Below, in pieces: positions 8,658-16,022 of a DNA stretch of 18,454 nucleotides (position 1 is the first letter of the stretch; each line of letters opens with the position of its first letter). The stretch spans positions 1 to 18,454 of the forward strand of contig JBKQWF010000242.1 in NCBI GenBank assembly GCA_052139695.1. Reading direction: 5' to 3'. Under the pieces are notes generated by a model. It made no database searches. It worked only from the letters and a program-made list of their open reading frames with translations, and was not told the DNA's origin. This DNA is from PLGF01 sp052139695 (GTDB lineage Bacteria > Verrucomicrobiota > Verrucomicrobiia > Limisphaerales > Palsa-1400). The translations under genes were made by a program, and so were the position numbers.

Positions 8658-9389
8658 TTAGATGGACGAGGAAGGAGAATTATTCAGGGCTTTTCGCGCG
8701 AAATGGATGCACATGGCGCCGCCCAGCAGGTTTCGCACCTGGACATCCTGGCATCCCAATGCTCGCAGTTTTTCCGCCACGCCACGTTGGGCTGGGTAGG
8801 CTTTTAACGATTCACAAATATAGGCGTAAGCGGCGGAGTCATGGCAGAAGATCTTTCCAAACACCGGCACTCCCCATCGCAACCAGGAAAAATAAATCCA
8901 CCGCCAGGCCGGGTTTTCGGGCTTTCCAAAATCCAGCGCCAACAGCCGTCCGCCAGGCCGGGCCAGCCGGACGATTTCTTCCAACCCTGCTTCCCAACTT
9001 TCCAAATTCCTCAATCCATACCCAATTGTGACAATATCAAAGGCCGCGTCCTCACACGGAACGTGTTGGGCGTCGCCCTGGATGAATTGCACTTCGTTCC
9101 GGCCCCGCTTTTGGGCCATTGACAACATTGCCGGACTAAAATCCAGGCCCACCACCTCCGCGCCGGCATCGCGCAAGGCGAAGGCGATGTCGCCGGTCCC
9201 GCAGCAAAGGTCCAGGGCTTTTTCTCCGGGCCGGACCCCGGCCATTTTGACGAGCCGCCTTTTCCAGCGCCGGTGCAGCCATAGGCTTTGCAGGTCGTTG
9301 ATCAAATCATAGCGCGGCGCGATGGTATCGAAGAGGTCTCCGACGCGCGCTCCCCGTTGTTCGCCCGGTTGGTAATACTTGTTGCTCAC
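8658..9389 (-). CDS. ubiE: Demethylmenaquinone/ubiquinone methyltransferase UbiE/MenG
   Basis: SAM-dependent C-methyltransferase, 243 aa, that makes the last methylation of menaquinone (MenG) and, in ubiquinone producers, the C-methylation of the benzoquinol ring. UbiE family features are the N-terminal FDTIAPRYDLIND, SAM motif I LDLCCGTGD (59-67), GLDFSPAML (81-89), a GDAQHVP stretch, and GYGLRN near the substrate site, then LARPGG. The start is a GTG at 9389, chosen because homology begins a few residues after it and no ATG fits upstream. It diverges from copA with 26 bp between starts. Whether the host makes menaquinone or ubiquinone cannot be told from this window. Confidence 0.94.
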   Translation of the reverse strand: MSNKYYQPGEQRGARVGDLFDTIAPRYDLINDLQSLWLHRRWKRRLVKMAGVRPGEKALDLCCGTGDIAFALRDAGAEVVGLDFSPAMLSMAQKRGRNEVQFIQGDAQHVPCEDAAFDIVTIGYGLRNLESWEAGLEEIVRLARPGGRLLALDFGKPENPAWRWIYFSWLRWGVPVFGKIFCHDSAAYAYICESLKAYPAQRGVAEKLRALGCQDVQVRNLLGGAMCIHFARKALNNSPSSSI

Positions 9390-9418
9390 GCCAACTCGGA
9401 GGATAGTGTCAGGTCATG
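9379..9418 (+). promoter_or_regulatory. Predicted copA promoter inside the ubiE start region
   Basis: TTGTTG at 9379-9384 and GATAGT at 9402-9407 are separated by 17 bp and match the -35 and -10 consensus at three and four positions. The hexamer is followed by eight bases before the copA ATG at 9416, so the transcript would have almost no leader. A purine-rich GGAGGA lies at 9398-9403 but is 12 bases from the ATG. If the promoter is as drawn, this GGAGGA would lie upstream of the transcript. Moderate to weak support. Confidence 0.3.
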
Positions 9419-11665
9419 GCGTCTTCGATTCAAGCAACGCTTCAGTCCGAATTGCAAGTGACCGGGATGAACTGCGCGAATTGCGCGCGGCATGTCACAG
9501 AGGCGTTGCGAAGCGTGGCCGGCGTGGCCAGTGCCGAGGTTTCTTTGCAGGAAGGGCGGGCGCGAGTTCGCTGGAAACCCAGCGCCAGTCCGAACGTTTC
9601 CGCTCTCGCCGCCGCGGTACATGCGGCGGGTTATGAAGCGAAAATGGCCGCGGGAGAAAACGAGCCACCGTCCGTTTCGACGTCCTCCGTCTGGGGCGCG
9701 AGCGTCCTGGTGGGCTTGCTGGGCACGACGCCGCTGATGGTGGGCGAATGGGTTTTCGGGTTGGGGATGGAGACGTGGTTTCATTGGGTCGCTTTTGCGC
9801 TGGCCTTTCCGGTGCAGGTTTTTTGTGGCGCGCGTTTCTACAAAGGCGCCTGGAGGCAACTCAAAGTCGGCGCATCGAACATGGACACGCTGGTGGCGCT
9901 CGGCTCGACGGCCGCTTTTGGTTACAGTTTGTGGGCGTTGTTATGGGGGGCGGGCGGGCACCTCTATTTCATGGAGGCGGCGGCGATCATCACCCTAATC
10001 AGCGTCGGCCATTGGCTTGAAGCGCGCGTGACGGGCCAGGCGGAGAATTCGCTGCGGGACCTGTTGCGGTTGGTCCCGCTCACCGCGCGCCGGCGGAATT
10101 CCGACGGCGCCGAGTCGGATATTCCCGTCAGGGAGCTGCGCTCCGGCGATCGGATCGTGCTTCGTCCTGGTGACCGGGTTCCGACCGATGGCGAGTTACT
10201 GGAAGGCCAATGCAGCATCGATGAAGCGATGTTGACTGGCGAATCGGCGCCTGTGGAAAAGCAAACCGGCAGCCATCTCTACGCCGGAACCGTTAATGCC
10301 AACGGCCATGCCGTCATGCTGGTCACGGCCATTGGCGAGGCGACGGCTATGGCCCACATCATCGCCGCGGTTGAGCGCGCGCAAAACAGCCGGGCCAATA
10401 TCCAAAGGTTGGCGGACCGCGCCAGCAATGTGTTTGTGCCCGTTGTTGTGGCCATCGCCATCGGCGCTGCTCTCTGGTGGGGGCTTGCTTTCGGACAGGC
10501 TCATCGTTGCAGTACTTTGCTGGGCCGCTTTCTGTGGCATCCCACTCTGCCGGAGACACCCCTGGCCGCGGCCATTCTCTCGGCGGTGGCTGTTTTAATT
10601 GTGGCGTGCCCGTGCGCAATGGGTTTGGCCACGCCAGTAGCCATCATGGCGGGAGCCAATGCGGCGGCCCGGCGCGGAATTCTCATTCGCGACGGCATCG
10701 CTTTGGAAAAGGCGGGTGTGATTACTATGTTGCTGGCCGATAAAACCGGCACTTTGACTTGGGGCAAACCCACTGTCGTGGCGACTGAAGGCGCAGACCT
10801 TGCGCTAGCTGCGTCCCTGGCAGCCGGCTCAAAACATCCTCTCAGCCAGGCGGTAGCAAAGTTGTCCTTGGAAAGAGAATCGTTTTTAAGCTGGCGGGAA
10901 ATCTCCGGGTCCGGAGTGGAAGCGGAATTGCCCGGCGCGGTCACGGCGCGTTTGGGCTCTCTCTCCTGGCTGAAGAGTTGCGGCGTCAATTTTCCGGACC
11001 CAAATGGATTTGTGGATAAATGGACGGCAACCGGCGCGACCATCCTCGGTCTCGCAGCCGGCTCGAAATTGATCACGCTCATTGCATTGCAGGACACCCT
11101 TAAACCGGCGGCAACCGCGGTCGTGCGCAAGTTGAGGGAGGGCGGTTTGAAAGTTTTCATGGTGACAGGTGATAACCCACGCACGGCCCATGCCATCGCG
11201 CGACAGGCGGGCATCGCCGCGGAATATGTTTTGGCGGAAATTCGGCCGGAGGGCAAAGCGCGGATCATCCGGGAATTCCAGGACAGCGGGGAGAAAGTGG
11301 CCTTTGTCGGCGACGGTCTCAATGACGCGCCAGCCTTGCAACAGGCCGACTTGGGCATAGCCGTCAGCCAGGCCAGCGACGTGGCGGGTGCGGCCGCGGA
11401 CATCATTTTGCTCAATACGGAAATCCAGGCGATTCCCGAATCTCTGGCCTTGGCGCGCGCCACCTTGCGCACCATCAAGCAGAATTTGTTCTGGGCTTTC
11501 TTCTACAACGCCGCCGGCGTGCCGCTGGCGGCCTTGGGGTTTTTGAGCCCTATTCTCTGCGCGGCGGCCATGGGCCTTTCGGATTTGGTGGTGATTGGCA
11601 ATGCCTTGCGGCTGGCCAGAACCTGTCCGCCGGGCGATTCATTATTGACTAAGCGCGCGGAATAA
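9416..11665 (+). CDS. copA: Copper-translocating P1B-type ATPase
   Basis: Heavy-metal export ATPase, 749 aa, in the inner membrane. One N-terminal HMA domain (about 11-78) has GMNCANC with C20 and C23. The actuator domain shows LTGESAPVEK. The membrane metal-site motif is C398-P-C400 followed by AMGLATP, where most CopA proteins have ALGLATP. The phosphorylated aspartate is D442 in DKTGTLT, and the nucleotide domain contains SKHPLSQAV, VTGDNPRTA and GDGLNDAPAL. The last membrane segments carry Y697-N698 and M719, with S722-D723 where classical Cu+ pumps have two serines. The loop before the CPC helix (about 358-381) is longer than usual and contains H and C residues. The family assignment is firm and Cu+ is the most likely substrate, but the changed membrane residues leave some doubt about specificity. 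No copper regulator gene is adjacent. Confidence 0.93.
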   Translation: MASSIQATLQSELQVTGMNCANCARHVTEALRSVAGVASAEVSLQEGRARVRWKPSASPNVSALAAAVHAAGYEAKMAAGENEPPSVSTSSVWGASVLVGLLGTTPLMVGEWVFGLGMETWFHWVAFALAFPVQVFCGARFYKGAWRQLKVGASNMDTLVALGSTAAFGYSLWALLWGAGGHLYFMEAAAIITLISVGHWLEARVTGQAENSLRDLLRLVPLTARRRNSDGAESDIPVRELRSGDRIVLRPGDRVPTDGELLEGQCSIDEAMLTGESAPVEKQTGSHLYAGTVNANGHAVMLVTAIGEATAMAHIIAAVERAQNSRANIQRLADRASNVFVPVVVAIAIGAALWWGLAFGQAHRCSTLLGRFLWHPTLPETPLAAAILSAVAVLIVACPCAMGLATPVAIMAGANAAARRGILIRDGIALEKAGVITMLLADKTGTLTWGKPTVVATEGADLALAASLAAGSKHPLSQAVAKLSLERESFLSWREISGSGVEAELPGAVTARLGSLSWLKSCGVNFPDPNGFVDKWTATGATILGLAAGSKLITLIALQDTLKPAATAVVRKLREGGLKVFMVTGDNPRTAHAIARQAGIAAEYVLAEIRPEGKARIIREFQDSGEKVAFVGDGLNDAPALQQADLGIAVSQASDVAGAAADIILLNTEIQAIPESLALARATLRTIKQNLFWAFFYNAAGVPLAALGFLSPILCAAAMGLSDLVVIGNALRLARTCPPGDSLLTKRAE

Positions 11666-11679
11666 AAAGGGGTTTCTCC

Positions 11680-12156
11680 TTATGGTGATGAGGCCAGCCG
11701 TTTGGATTCTTCTTCCGCCCATCGCGCCAGTTGCTGGCGTTGGCTCGGATCCAGCCTGGCCTCGCGGTGAAGCCAAAGGTACTGCCGCAACGGCATTTCG
11801 CCGGAATCGATGGCCTCGGCGGCGCGTCTCCATTTTTTTCTGGCCCGTTCCGGATGGTCATGAGGCCAGTCGGAAAAATTGAGCATTTCACGGGCGTCGT
11901 TCACATGACCCACCAGGGACCAGGAAAGGGGAGCAACATAACTGTACCACGGCCAGCGGGTTTCGTAGGAATGGCAATCGTAGCACGCTTTTTTCAACAA
12001 AGCCGCGATGGGAGCGGGCGGGGCATTGCTCGACAACAAGTCATGACCAGGCCGCACCGGCGGATTGGAACGCGCGGGGCCGGTAAATTGCAACACCATG
12101 GCCACCACGAGTCCTCCGCCGACGATCCATTTAAGAAAAAACTTTACGTCGCGCAC
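11680..12156 (-). CDS. Haem-binding domain protein (single CxxCH, membrane-anchored)
   Basis: Small protein, 158 aa, of the Haem_bd (PF14376-like) family. An N-terminal hydrophobic segment (about 5-25) would hold it in the inner membrane facing the periplasm. The single haem c site is C58-Y-D-C61-H62, followed by the family's aromatic pattern (RWPWYSYVAPLSW), HVNDAREMLNFSDW, and SGEMPLRQYLWLH, where M121 may be the second haem ligand. I choose a GTG start at 12156, two bases after the stop of the upstream methyltransferase, because it gives a clean signal anchor; an ATG at 12225 would add 23 residues lying wholly within the neighbouring gene. It is the last gene of the lol-tpm operon and converges on copA with 14 bp between stops. 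The role is probably electron transfer; its partner is unknown. Confidence 0.85.
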   Translation of the reverse strand: MRDVKFFLKWIVGGGLVVAMVLQFTGPARSNPPVRPGHDLLSSNAPPAPIAALLKKACYDCHSYETRWPWYSYVAPLSWSLVGHVNDAREMLNFSDWPHDHPERARKKWRRAAEAIDSGEMPLRQYLWLHREARLDPSQRQQLARWAEEESKRLASSP

Positions 12157-12158
12157 AC

Positions 12159-12734
12159 CTATTTGAGTCGCCACCACAACATAAGTTCCAAGCCGGTGCG
12201 ATTGGGATAAGAGCGGGGGACCCATTCCTCCAGCAAATCAAAACGCTCCGAGAACCGCTCCCACAATTCCTGGCGTGTCGTGCCAAAAGGAGGGCCGTCC
12301 CTATCGGGAATCAGATAATTGACGGCTAAATACCAACTGCCCGGTCTCAGCCGGCGTGTGACCGCGCGGACATAGTCGTCGCGCTGCCGTGGCTGGATGG
12401 CGCAAAAAAGAGTGTGCTCGAATATCCAGTCAAAGGGGTGCGGCGGTTGGTCAATCAGAAAGTCGCCCTGGATGAATTCCGCGCCAAGGCCAGCCGCGGC
12501 AGTTTTCTCACGGGAAAGGCGGATGGCGCTGGGAGCGAGATCGTAGCCCGTTACGGCAAAGCCGGCGGCGGCCCAGGCGCGCGCATCGTGGCCGGTTCCA
12601 CAACCAGGCACCAGGACTGTCCCGCGAGGCAGATGGGGATGGCGCGCCAAAAAATCGATTAAGCCGGGGGAGGGCTCGCCTTTTTCCCAAGGCATTTCAT
12701 GCGTTTGGTAACGCGCTTCCCAGTCGGTGTCCAT
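12159..12734 (-). CDS. TPMT-family SAM-dependent methyltransferase
   Basis: Class I methyltransferase of 191 aa in the thiopurine S-methyltransferase family. The opening WEARYQTHEMPWEKGEPSPGL is the family's N-terminal signature. SAM motif I is VLVPGCGTGHD (40-50), with GYDLAPSAI at 63-71 and QGDFL at 89-93. The motif FDWIFEHTLFCAI (101-113) is typical of TPMT relatives that methylate halide, thiol or chalcogen substrates. The natural substrate cannot be told. The ATG at 12734 follows the LolD stop by two bases (TGA CC ATG), so it sits in the middle of the lol operon; no functional reason for this location is visible. Confidence 0.9.
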   Translation of the reverse strand: MDTDWEARYQTHEMPWEKGEPSPGLIDFLARHPHLPRGTVLVPGCGTGHDARAWAAAGFAVTGYDLAPSAIRLSREKTAAAGLGAEFIQGDFLIDQPPHPFDWIFEHTLFCAIQPRQRDDYVRAVTRRLRPGSWYLAVNYLIPDRDGPPFGTTRQELWERFSERFDLLEEWVPRSYPNRTGLELMLWWRLK

Positions 12735-12736
12735 GG

Positions 12737-13429
12737 TCAGGTCGCGATCCGCCCATCGGCCAACTCCAGGACTCGCGGGGCGCGGGAGGCCACCCCCGAA
12801 TCATGGGTGGCAATGATGAGCGTGGCCCGCCGTTCGGAGCGCAATTCCTGCAACAAATGGATAATCTCCTCGCCGGACCGTGAATCAAGGTTGCCAGTCG
12901 GCTCATCGGCCAGGATCAAATCCGGCGAATTGACCAGCGCCCGGGCGATGGCGACGCGCTGTTGTTCGCCGCCGGAGAGTTCCCAGGGCCGGTGCTCCAT
13001 CCGCTGCGCCAAGCCGACCCGCGCCAGGACTTCGGCCGCGCGCGTGGCCGTCGCGGCGGCGGCGACGCGGCCCATTCTCGCGGGAAGCATGACGTTTTCC
13101 AGGGCAGTTAATTCGGGCAAAAGGTGGTAGGCCTGGAACACAAAACCGACGCTGCGATTGCGCCATTGGGCCAGCGCGCCGGGAGAAAGAGAGGCGAGGT
13201 TCTTTCCATCAAACAAAATTTCACCCGCGTTGGGCAGGTCCAGGCCGCCCAGCAAGTGGAGCAGGGTGCTTTTGCCTGCGCCCGAGGCGCCGCGCAAAGC
13301 GACGAATTCACCTCGCGTCACGGCCAGATCGATGCCCGCCAGCACCTCCAGATTTCGCCCGCCCATTACATAACTTTTGCGCAGGGCCTGCGCGAGCAGA
13401 ATGGGCCGGTTTTCCGCGGTCTCATTCAT
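12737..13429 (-). CDS. lolD: LolD-type lipoprotein-releasing ABC ATPase
   Basis: ATP-binding subunit, 230 aa, of the lipoprotein release system that moves outer-membrane lipoproteins from the inner membrane to the periplasmic carrier. Walker A GASGAGKST covers 47-55 with K53, the Q-loop is Q99, the signature LSGGEQQR starts at 151, Walker B LILADEP ends with D175-E176, and H209 is the switch histidine. The reading frame stays open upstream to 13675, but the ATG at 13429 gives the normal N-terminus. It overlaps the permease end by 8 bp, showing tight coupling. LolD and MacB ATPases are close relatives; the partner permease decides for Lol here. Confidence 0.92.
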   Translation of the reverse strand: MNETAENRPILLAQALRKSYVMGGRNLEVLAGIDLAVTRGEFVALRGASGAGKSTLLHLLGGLDLPNAGEILFDGKNLASLSPGALAQWRNRSVGFVFQAYHLLPELTALENVMLPARMGRVAAAATATRAAEVLARVGLAQRMEHRPWELSGGEQQRVAIARALVNSPDLILADEPTGNLDSRSGEEIIHLLQELRSERRATLIIATHDSGVASRAPRVLELADGRIAT

Positions 13430-14699
13430 GGCGCAATGCCTCCACCGGTTGTAGACGGCTGGCTTTCCAGGCGGGGAACAAACCGGCCAAAATACAGGTG
13501 ACAAACGCGGTGCCGCAGATAAAGGCCACGTCTTCGAATTGAATCGAGGCCGGCAGCTGATAGACGTGATAAATGTTGGCGGGCAGCAACTGCATGTGGG
13601 TGAATTTGCGCATGAAATCAAGAAACTCATTCCGGTAGGCCAACGCCAGCAGGCCGGCTCCCAACCCCAGCCCAACCCCCAGGACGCCGACGACGAAGCT
13701 TTGGCTCAAGAAAATCCAGAGGATTTGCCGCTGGGTTGCCCCGAGCGCTTTCAAGATGCCGATCTCGCGCGTTTTCTGCACGACAAACGTAATCTGGCAA
13801 TTCACAATCCCAAACGCCGCCACAATCATGATAAAGAAGAGAAGGTAGAACATGGTATTCTTTTCCATCGCCAGGGCGTCGAAAATCGCCGGGCTGTCCT
13901 CTCTCCAGGTTACGACTCTCACTTTCGAGCCGAGGGCGGCTTGCAATTGCTTGGCCACTTCGTCTGCCGCAAAAAGGTCGCGCAGTTTTACCTGCAACCA
14001 TTGCACGGTGTCATCCGGCAACTCTTGCATTTCGCGGGCGTCGTCCAGCGACGTGACGACAATGGATGTGTTGTAGTCGGGAAACCCCACGTCGAACAAG
14101 CCGCGCACGGTGAACTCGTCCGGGAGCAAGACCTCGGCGTTGGTTTTGCCAATGCTGGCTTGCATCTTTTCCAGGCTGGTTGAGGAGTAAATTGCCACCC
14201 GGTCGCCGATGCCTAAACCCATCGCCCCGGCGAAGTCTCGGCCGACGACCAGGCCCTTGTCATTAACCTCAAAGCTGCCGATAATATTGGATGGGATTGC
14301 GTTTACCGAGCCGAGCGACGCGGGATCGACGCCGAAGACAAAAGGAGCGGCCTGTTGCGGAGGGCCGGACGCCGGCTCCGTTTTCAAGAGGGCCTGCCCC
14401 TGGATGAAAGGCGATACGCCCGTCACCTGTGGGTTGGCGGCCACAGTGCGCATGAGGGCTTGATAATTGGTGAGGGGGTGGGCGCGATCAGCCGGATAGA
14501 CCTTGAGATGTCCATTGAAACCGAGAATCGTCTGCCGCCATTCCTGGTCGAACCCGCTCATGACGGCAATGACGATGATCAGGACCGCCACTCCCAAGAG
14601 GACGCCAATAATGGAAATGACCGTGATCACCGAGACAAAAGTCCGGCGTGGTCGCAAATAGCGCAGAGCTAAGAAAGCCTCAAACGGCAACCTCGACAT
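13422..14699 (-). CDS. lolC: LolC/LolE-type lipoprotein-releasing permease
   Basis: Inner-membrane permease, 425 aa, the normal length for LolC/E. The N-terminus LPFEAFLALRYLRPRR is followed by helix 1 (about 21-47) with the VISIIGVLLGVAVLI and VMSGFDQEWR motifs typical of the family. A periplasmic domain covers about 50-275, and three further helices lie at about 283-309, 325-355 and 388-412. It contains TREIGILKALGA and ends PAWKASRLQPVEALRHE. Only one permease gene is present, so the transporter is likely a homodimer with LolD rather than the LolC-LolE heterodimer of E. coli; a second permease elsewhere cannot be excluded. The promoter lies directly before the ATG. Confidence 0.92.
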   Translation of the reverse strand: MSRLPFEAFLALRYLRPRRTFVSVITVISIIGVLLGVAVLIIVIAVMSGFDQEWRQTILGFNGHLKVYPADRAHPLTNYQALMRTVAANPQVTGVSPFIQGQALLKTEPASGPPQQAAPFVFGVDPASLGSVNAIPSNIIGSFEVNDKGLVVGRDFAGAMGLGIGDRVAIYSSTSLEKMQASIGKTNAEVLLPDEFTVRGLFDVGFPDYNTSIVVTSLDDAREMQELPDDTVQWLQVKLRDLFAADEVAKQLQAALGSKVRVVTWREDSPAIFDALAMEKNTMFYLLFFIMIVAAFGIVNCQITFVVQKTREIGILKALGATQRQILWIFLSQSFVVGVLGVGLGLGAGLLALAYRNEFLDFMRKFTHMQLLPANIYHVYQLPASIQFEDVAFICGTAFVTCILAGLFPAWKASRLQPVEALRHE

Positions 14700-14707
14700 G
14701 CCGGCAC

Positions 14708-14736
14708 AGCCTAAGGGCGCGAATGCTGCGAGTCAA
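14708..14736 (-). promoter_or_regulatory. Promoter of the lolC-lolD-tpm-haem operon
   Basis: Reading the - strand, TTGACT (14736-14731) is a five-of-six -35 match. A 17-bp spacer and then TAGGCT (14713-14708) as -10 follow. The -10 ends only eight bases before the lolC ATG at 14699, and none of those bases form a Shine-Dalgarno sequence, so the transcript should start at or within a few bases of the ATG. This is the best-formed promoter in the window. Confidence 0.55.
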
Positions 14737-14739
14737 TGA

Positions 14740-14967
14740 GAGGGCTTCCGTGCTTCCACACCGGGGTGCGATTAAAACCGTCGTCGAGGTTGAAAAGCGG
14801 GACGCCGGTATTGTGGACGAGCATGGCAGCAGCATTCCCTGAGGCTAACCATTCTGTGCTCTCCCAACAACATAACATGGTGTTCGTTGTCGCATTTTTT
14901 AGCTTGACCTAAAAGGGGAATTCTAACAAAAGGTTCAGGTGCGGATAAACAACTTTACAGTAAGCAA
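14740..14967. other. AT-richer intergenic segment between lolC and the + strand membrane gene
   Basis: Divergent intergenic region. Its left edge carries the lol promoter. On the - strand a 55-codon frame runs from 14878 to 14711 but overlaps that promoter and has no recognisable homologue, so I do not call it. A TTGACC hexamer is at 14904-14909 on the + strand but lacks a -10 partner at normal spacing. No RNA gene or repeat was seen. Confidence 0.4.
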
Positions 14968-15611
14968 ATGTTTGGCCGTTGCCTCGTTGGAATAGGGTTT
15001 GTTCTATTATTGGATGCTGTCGTAACCGTTGTTGGGATCGCAGGTTTCGCGAAATCTGGCGCCATTGAGGAGCTTTTCCAAAGTCATGGTGGTTCAAACT
15101 CCATGACCATGAATTCCAGCCCTGGCTCCCAGCAATTACTTTCCACTTCAAATTTTAATGCGTTGCCCGTGGCTTCCAACGCGAATTCTCCCGACCTCAA
15201 AATTGCCGATTTAATCTCAAGAAAACAAACTCCTTCAGAAAGACCTTTTCTGTTGTGGAATCGCTCTCAGGAAGAGCTCAAAGACGCAATCCAATTGTTG
15301 TTTGCCATGGGCTTTACGATCATGGGAGTTTTTTTTTCGCAAAGACACTCTGGGGAAAGATGCAGCATGAGCCGATCGTCGTTTTTGATGAGCACATATT
15401 TTGGGCAGGTTTATGGTTTCGGTTAGGTTCGGCTATTGTTTTTACCGTGGTGATTTATCTTGCGCTGTTGTACAAAGGTTATTCCGATTCGTTGAGCATC
15501 ATGCCATTTCTTGGACTCATCGTGGGTCTTTCTGTCAAAGGCACGGAGCATCTTATTGATGGCATAACGACGCGGATTCTCAATGCAATCAAGGGTCTTG
15601 TGAGCAGATGA
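14968..15611 (+). pseudogene. Frameshifted membrane protein gene, no family recognised
   Basis: Two reading frames (14968-15426 and, in the -1 frame, up to 15611) together give one coherent protein of about 214 aa. The switch point is a run of nine T (15329-15337) read as GTT TTT TTT in the first frame. The joined product has a hydrophobic N-terminal segment (about 4-27), an S/N-rich periplasmic-type linker (about 40-85), a second helix spanning the junction, a third helix (LGSAIVFTVVIYLALLY) and a C-terminal hydrophobic stretch LSIMPFLGLIVGLSV. I do not recognise a family. The second half looks undamaged, so the break is recent, a base-calling error in the homopolymer, or bypassed by slippage. 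If left unshifted, translation ends at 15426. Base composition is visibly more AT-rich than the neighbours, which suggests transfer. The ATG has a TACAGT hexamer (14956-14961) six bases upstream and no good ribosome binding site. Confidence 0.6.
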
Positions 15612-15998
15612 AAAGAGAGTGTTGACCTTAATCGTAACCTGGGGATGGGGCGGCATTTGGCATGCACGGCATTGGGTCAGCTTGGCTTGCGCCGTGTCTC
15701 GGTTCGTCTTGCAACCGTCCAAAGCCGCGGTTTCGTCCAAATAAACGAGAATCTGCTCGTGCTCCCTGCGCAGGGCCGCGGTCAGGCAATTTCTCAGGTG
15801 GCCCAGTTTCTGGTCGTACCAACGGAAGAGGAGTCTCTCCTCCCAGACAATGTGCCGCTCCAACCCGGCCCTGAATTCTCGAAACGCCTCCGAAGCCTCC
15901 TTGTGGTTGCCGGCCTTCAGACTTTGGAAGCCTTGGAAGGAGGCGTGGAGATGGTCATGGTCCTCTGTATAGTATTGATTGACAGTTTCCTCCGTCAT
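15423..15998 (-). CDS. Hemerythrin-like (HHE) protein with aberrant C-terminus
   Basis: Residues 1-95 look like the first three helices of a hemerythrin-type four-helix bundle, which binds a non-haem di-iron centre. H14/H16/H18 are in TEDHDHLH, H49 with E53 in ERHIVWEERLLF, and H80 in LRREHEQIL. The fourth helix, which should supply a final HxxxE ligand set, is absent. After about residue 109 the frame runs through unrelated sequence and then 189 bp antisense to the membrane-protein gene before stopping. The gene is therefore probably truncated and perhaps inactive. The ATG at 15998 is chosen for the GGAG at 16005-16008, six bases upstream; an in-frame ATG at 16010 and a TTG at 16016 are alternatives. 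It follows the DUF2249 gene closely and is the last of the redox cluster. Related proteins (YtfE/RIC type) act in nitric-oxide and oxygen stress. Confidence 0.65.
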   Translation of the reverse strand: MTEETVNQYYTEDHDHLHASFQGFQSLKAGNHKEASEAFREFRAGLERHIVWEERLLFRWYDQKLGHLRNCLTAALRREHEQILVYLDETAALDGCKTNRDTAQAKLTQCRACQMPPHPQVTIKVNTLFSSAHKTLDCIENPRRYAINKMLRAFDRKTHDESKKWHDAQRIGITFVQQRKINHHGKNNSRT

Positions 15999-16022
15999 TG
16001 GAATCTCCATCCGCAATGACGC

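Noticed and set aside
11654..11684. Small AAGG/CCTT hairpin with T-run between copA and the haem-binding gene as terminator
   Set aside because: The stem is only four to five base pairs; too weak to call.
13430..13675. N-terminal extension of the LolD frame
   Set aside because: It lies antiparallel to nothing but inside the lolC coding region in another frame, and the LolD homology starts at the ATG at 13429.
14711..14878. A 55-codon - strand frame ending just before lolC, reading as fairly natural protein (…NLDDGFNRTPVWKHGS…)
   Set aside because: It overlaps the well-formed lol promoter, has no ribosome binding site and matches no family I know; a small gene or gene remnant cannot be excluded, but it is not supported.
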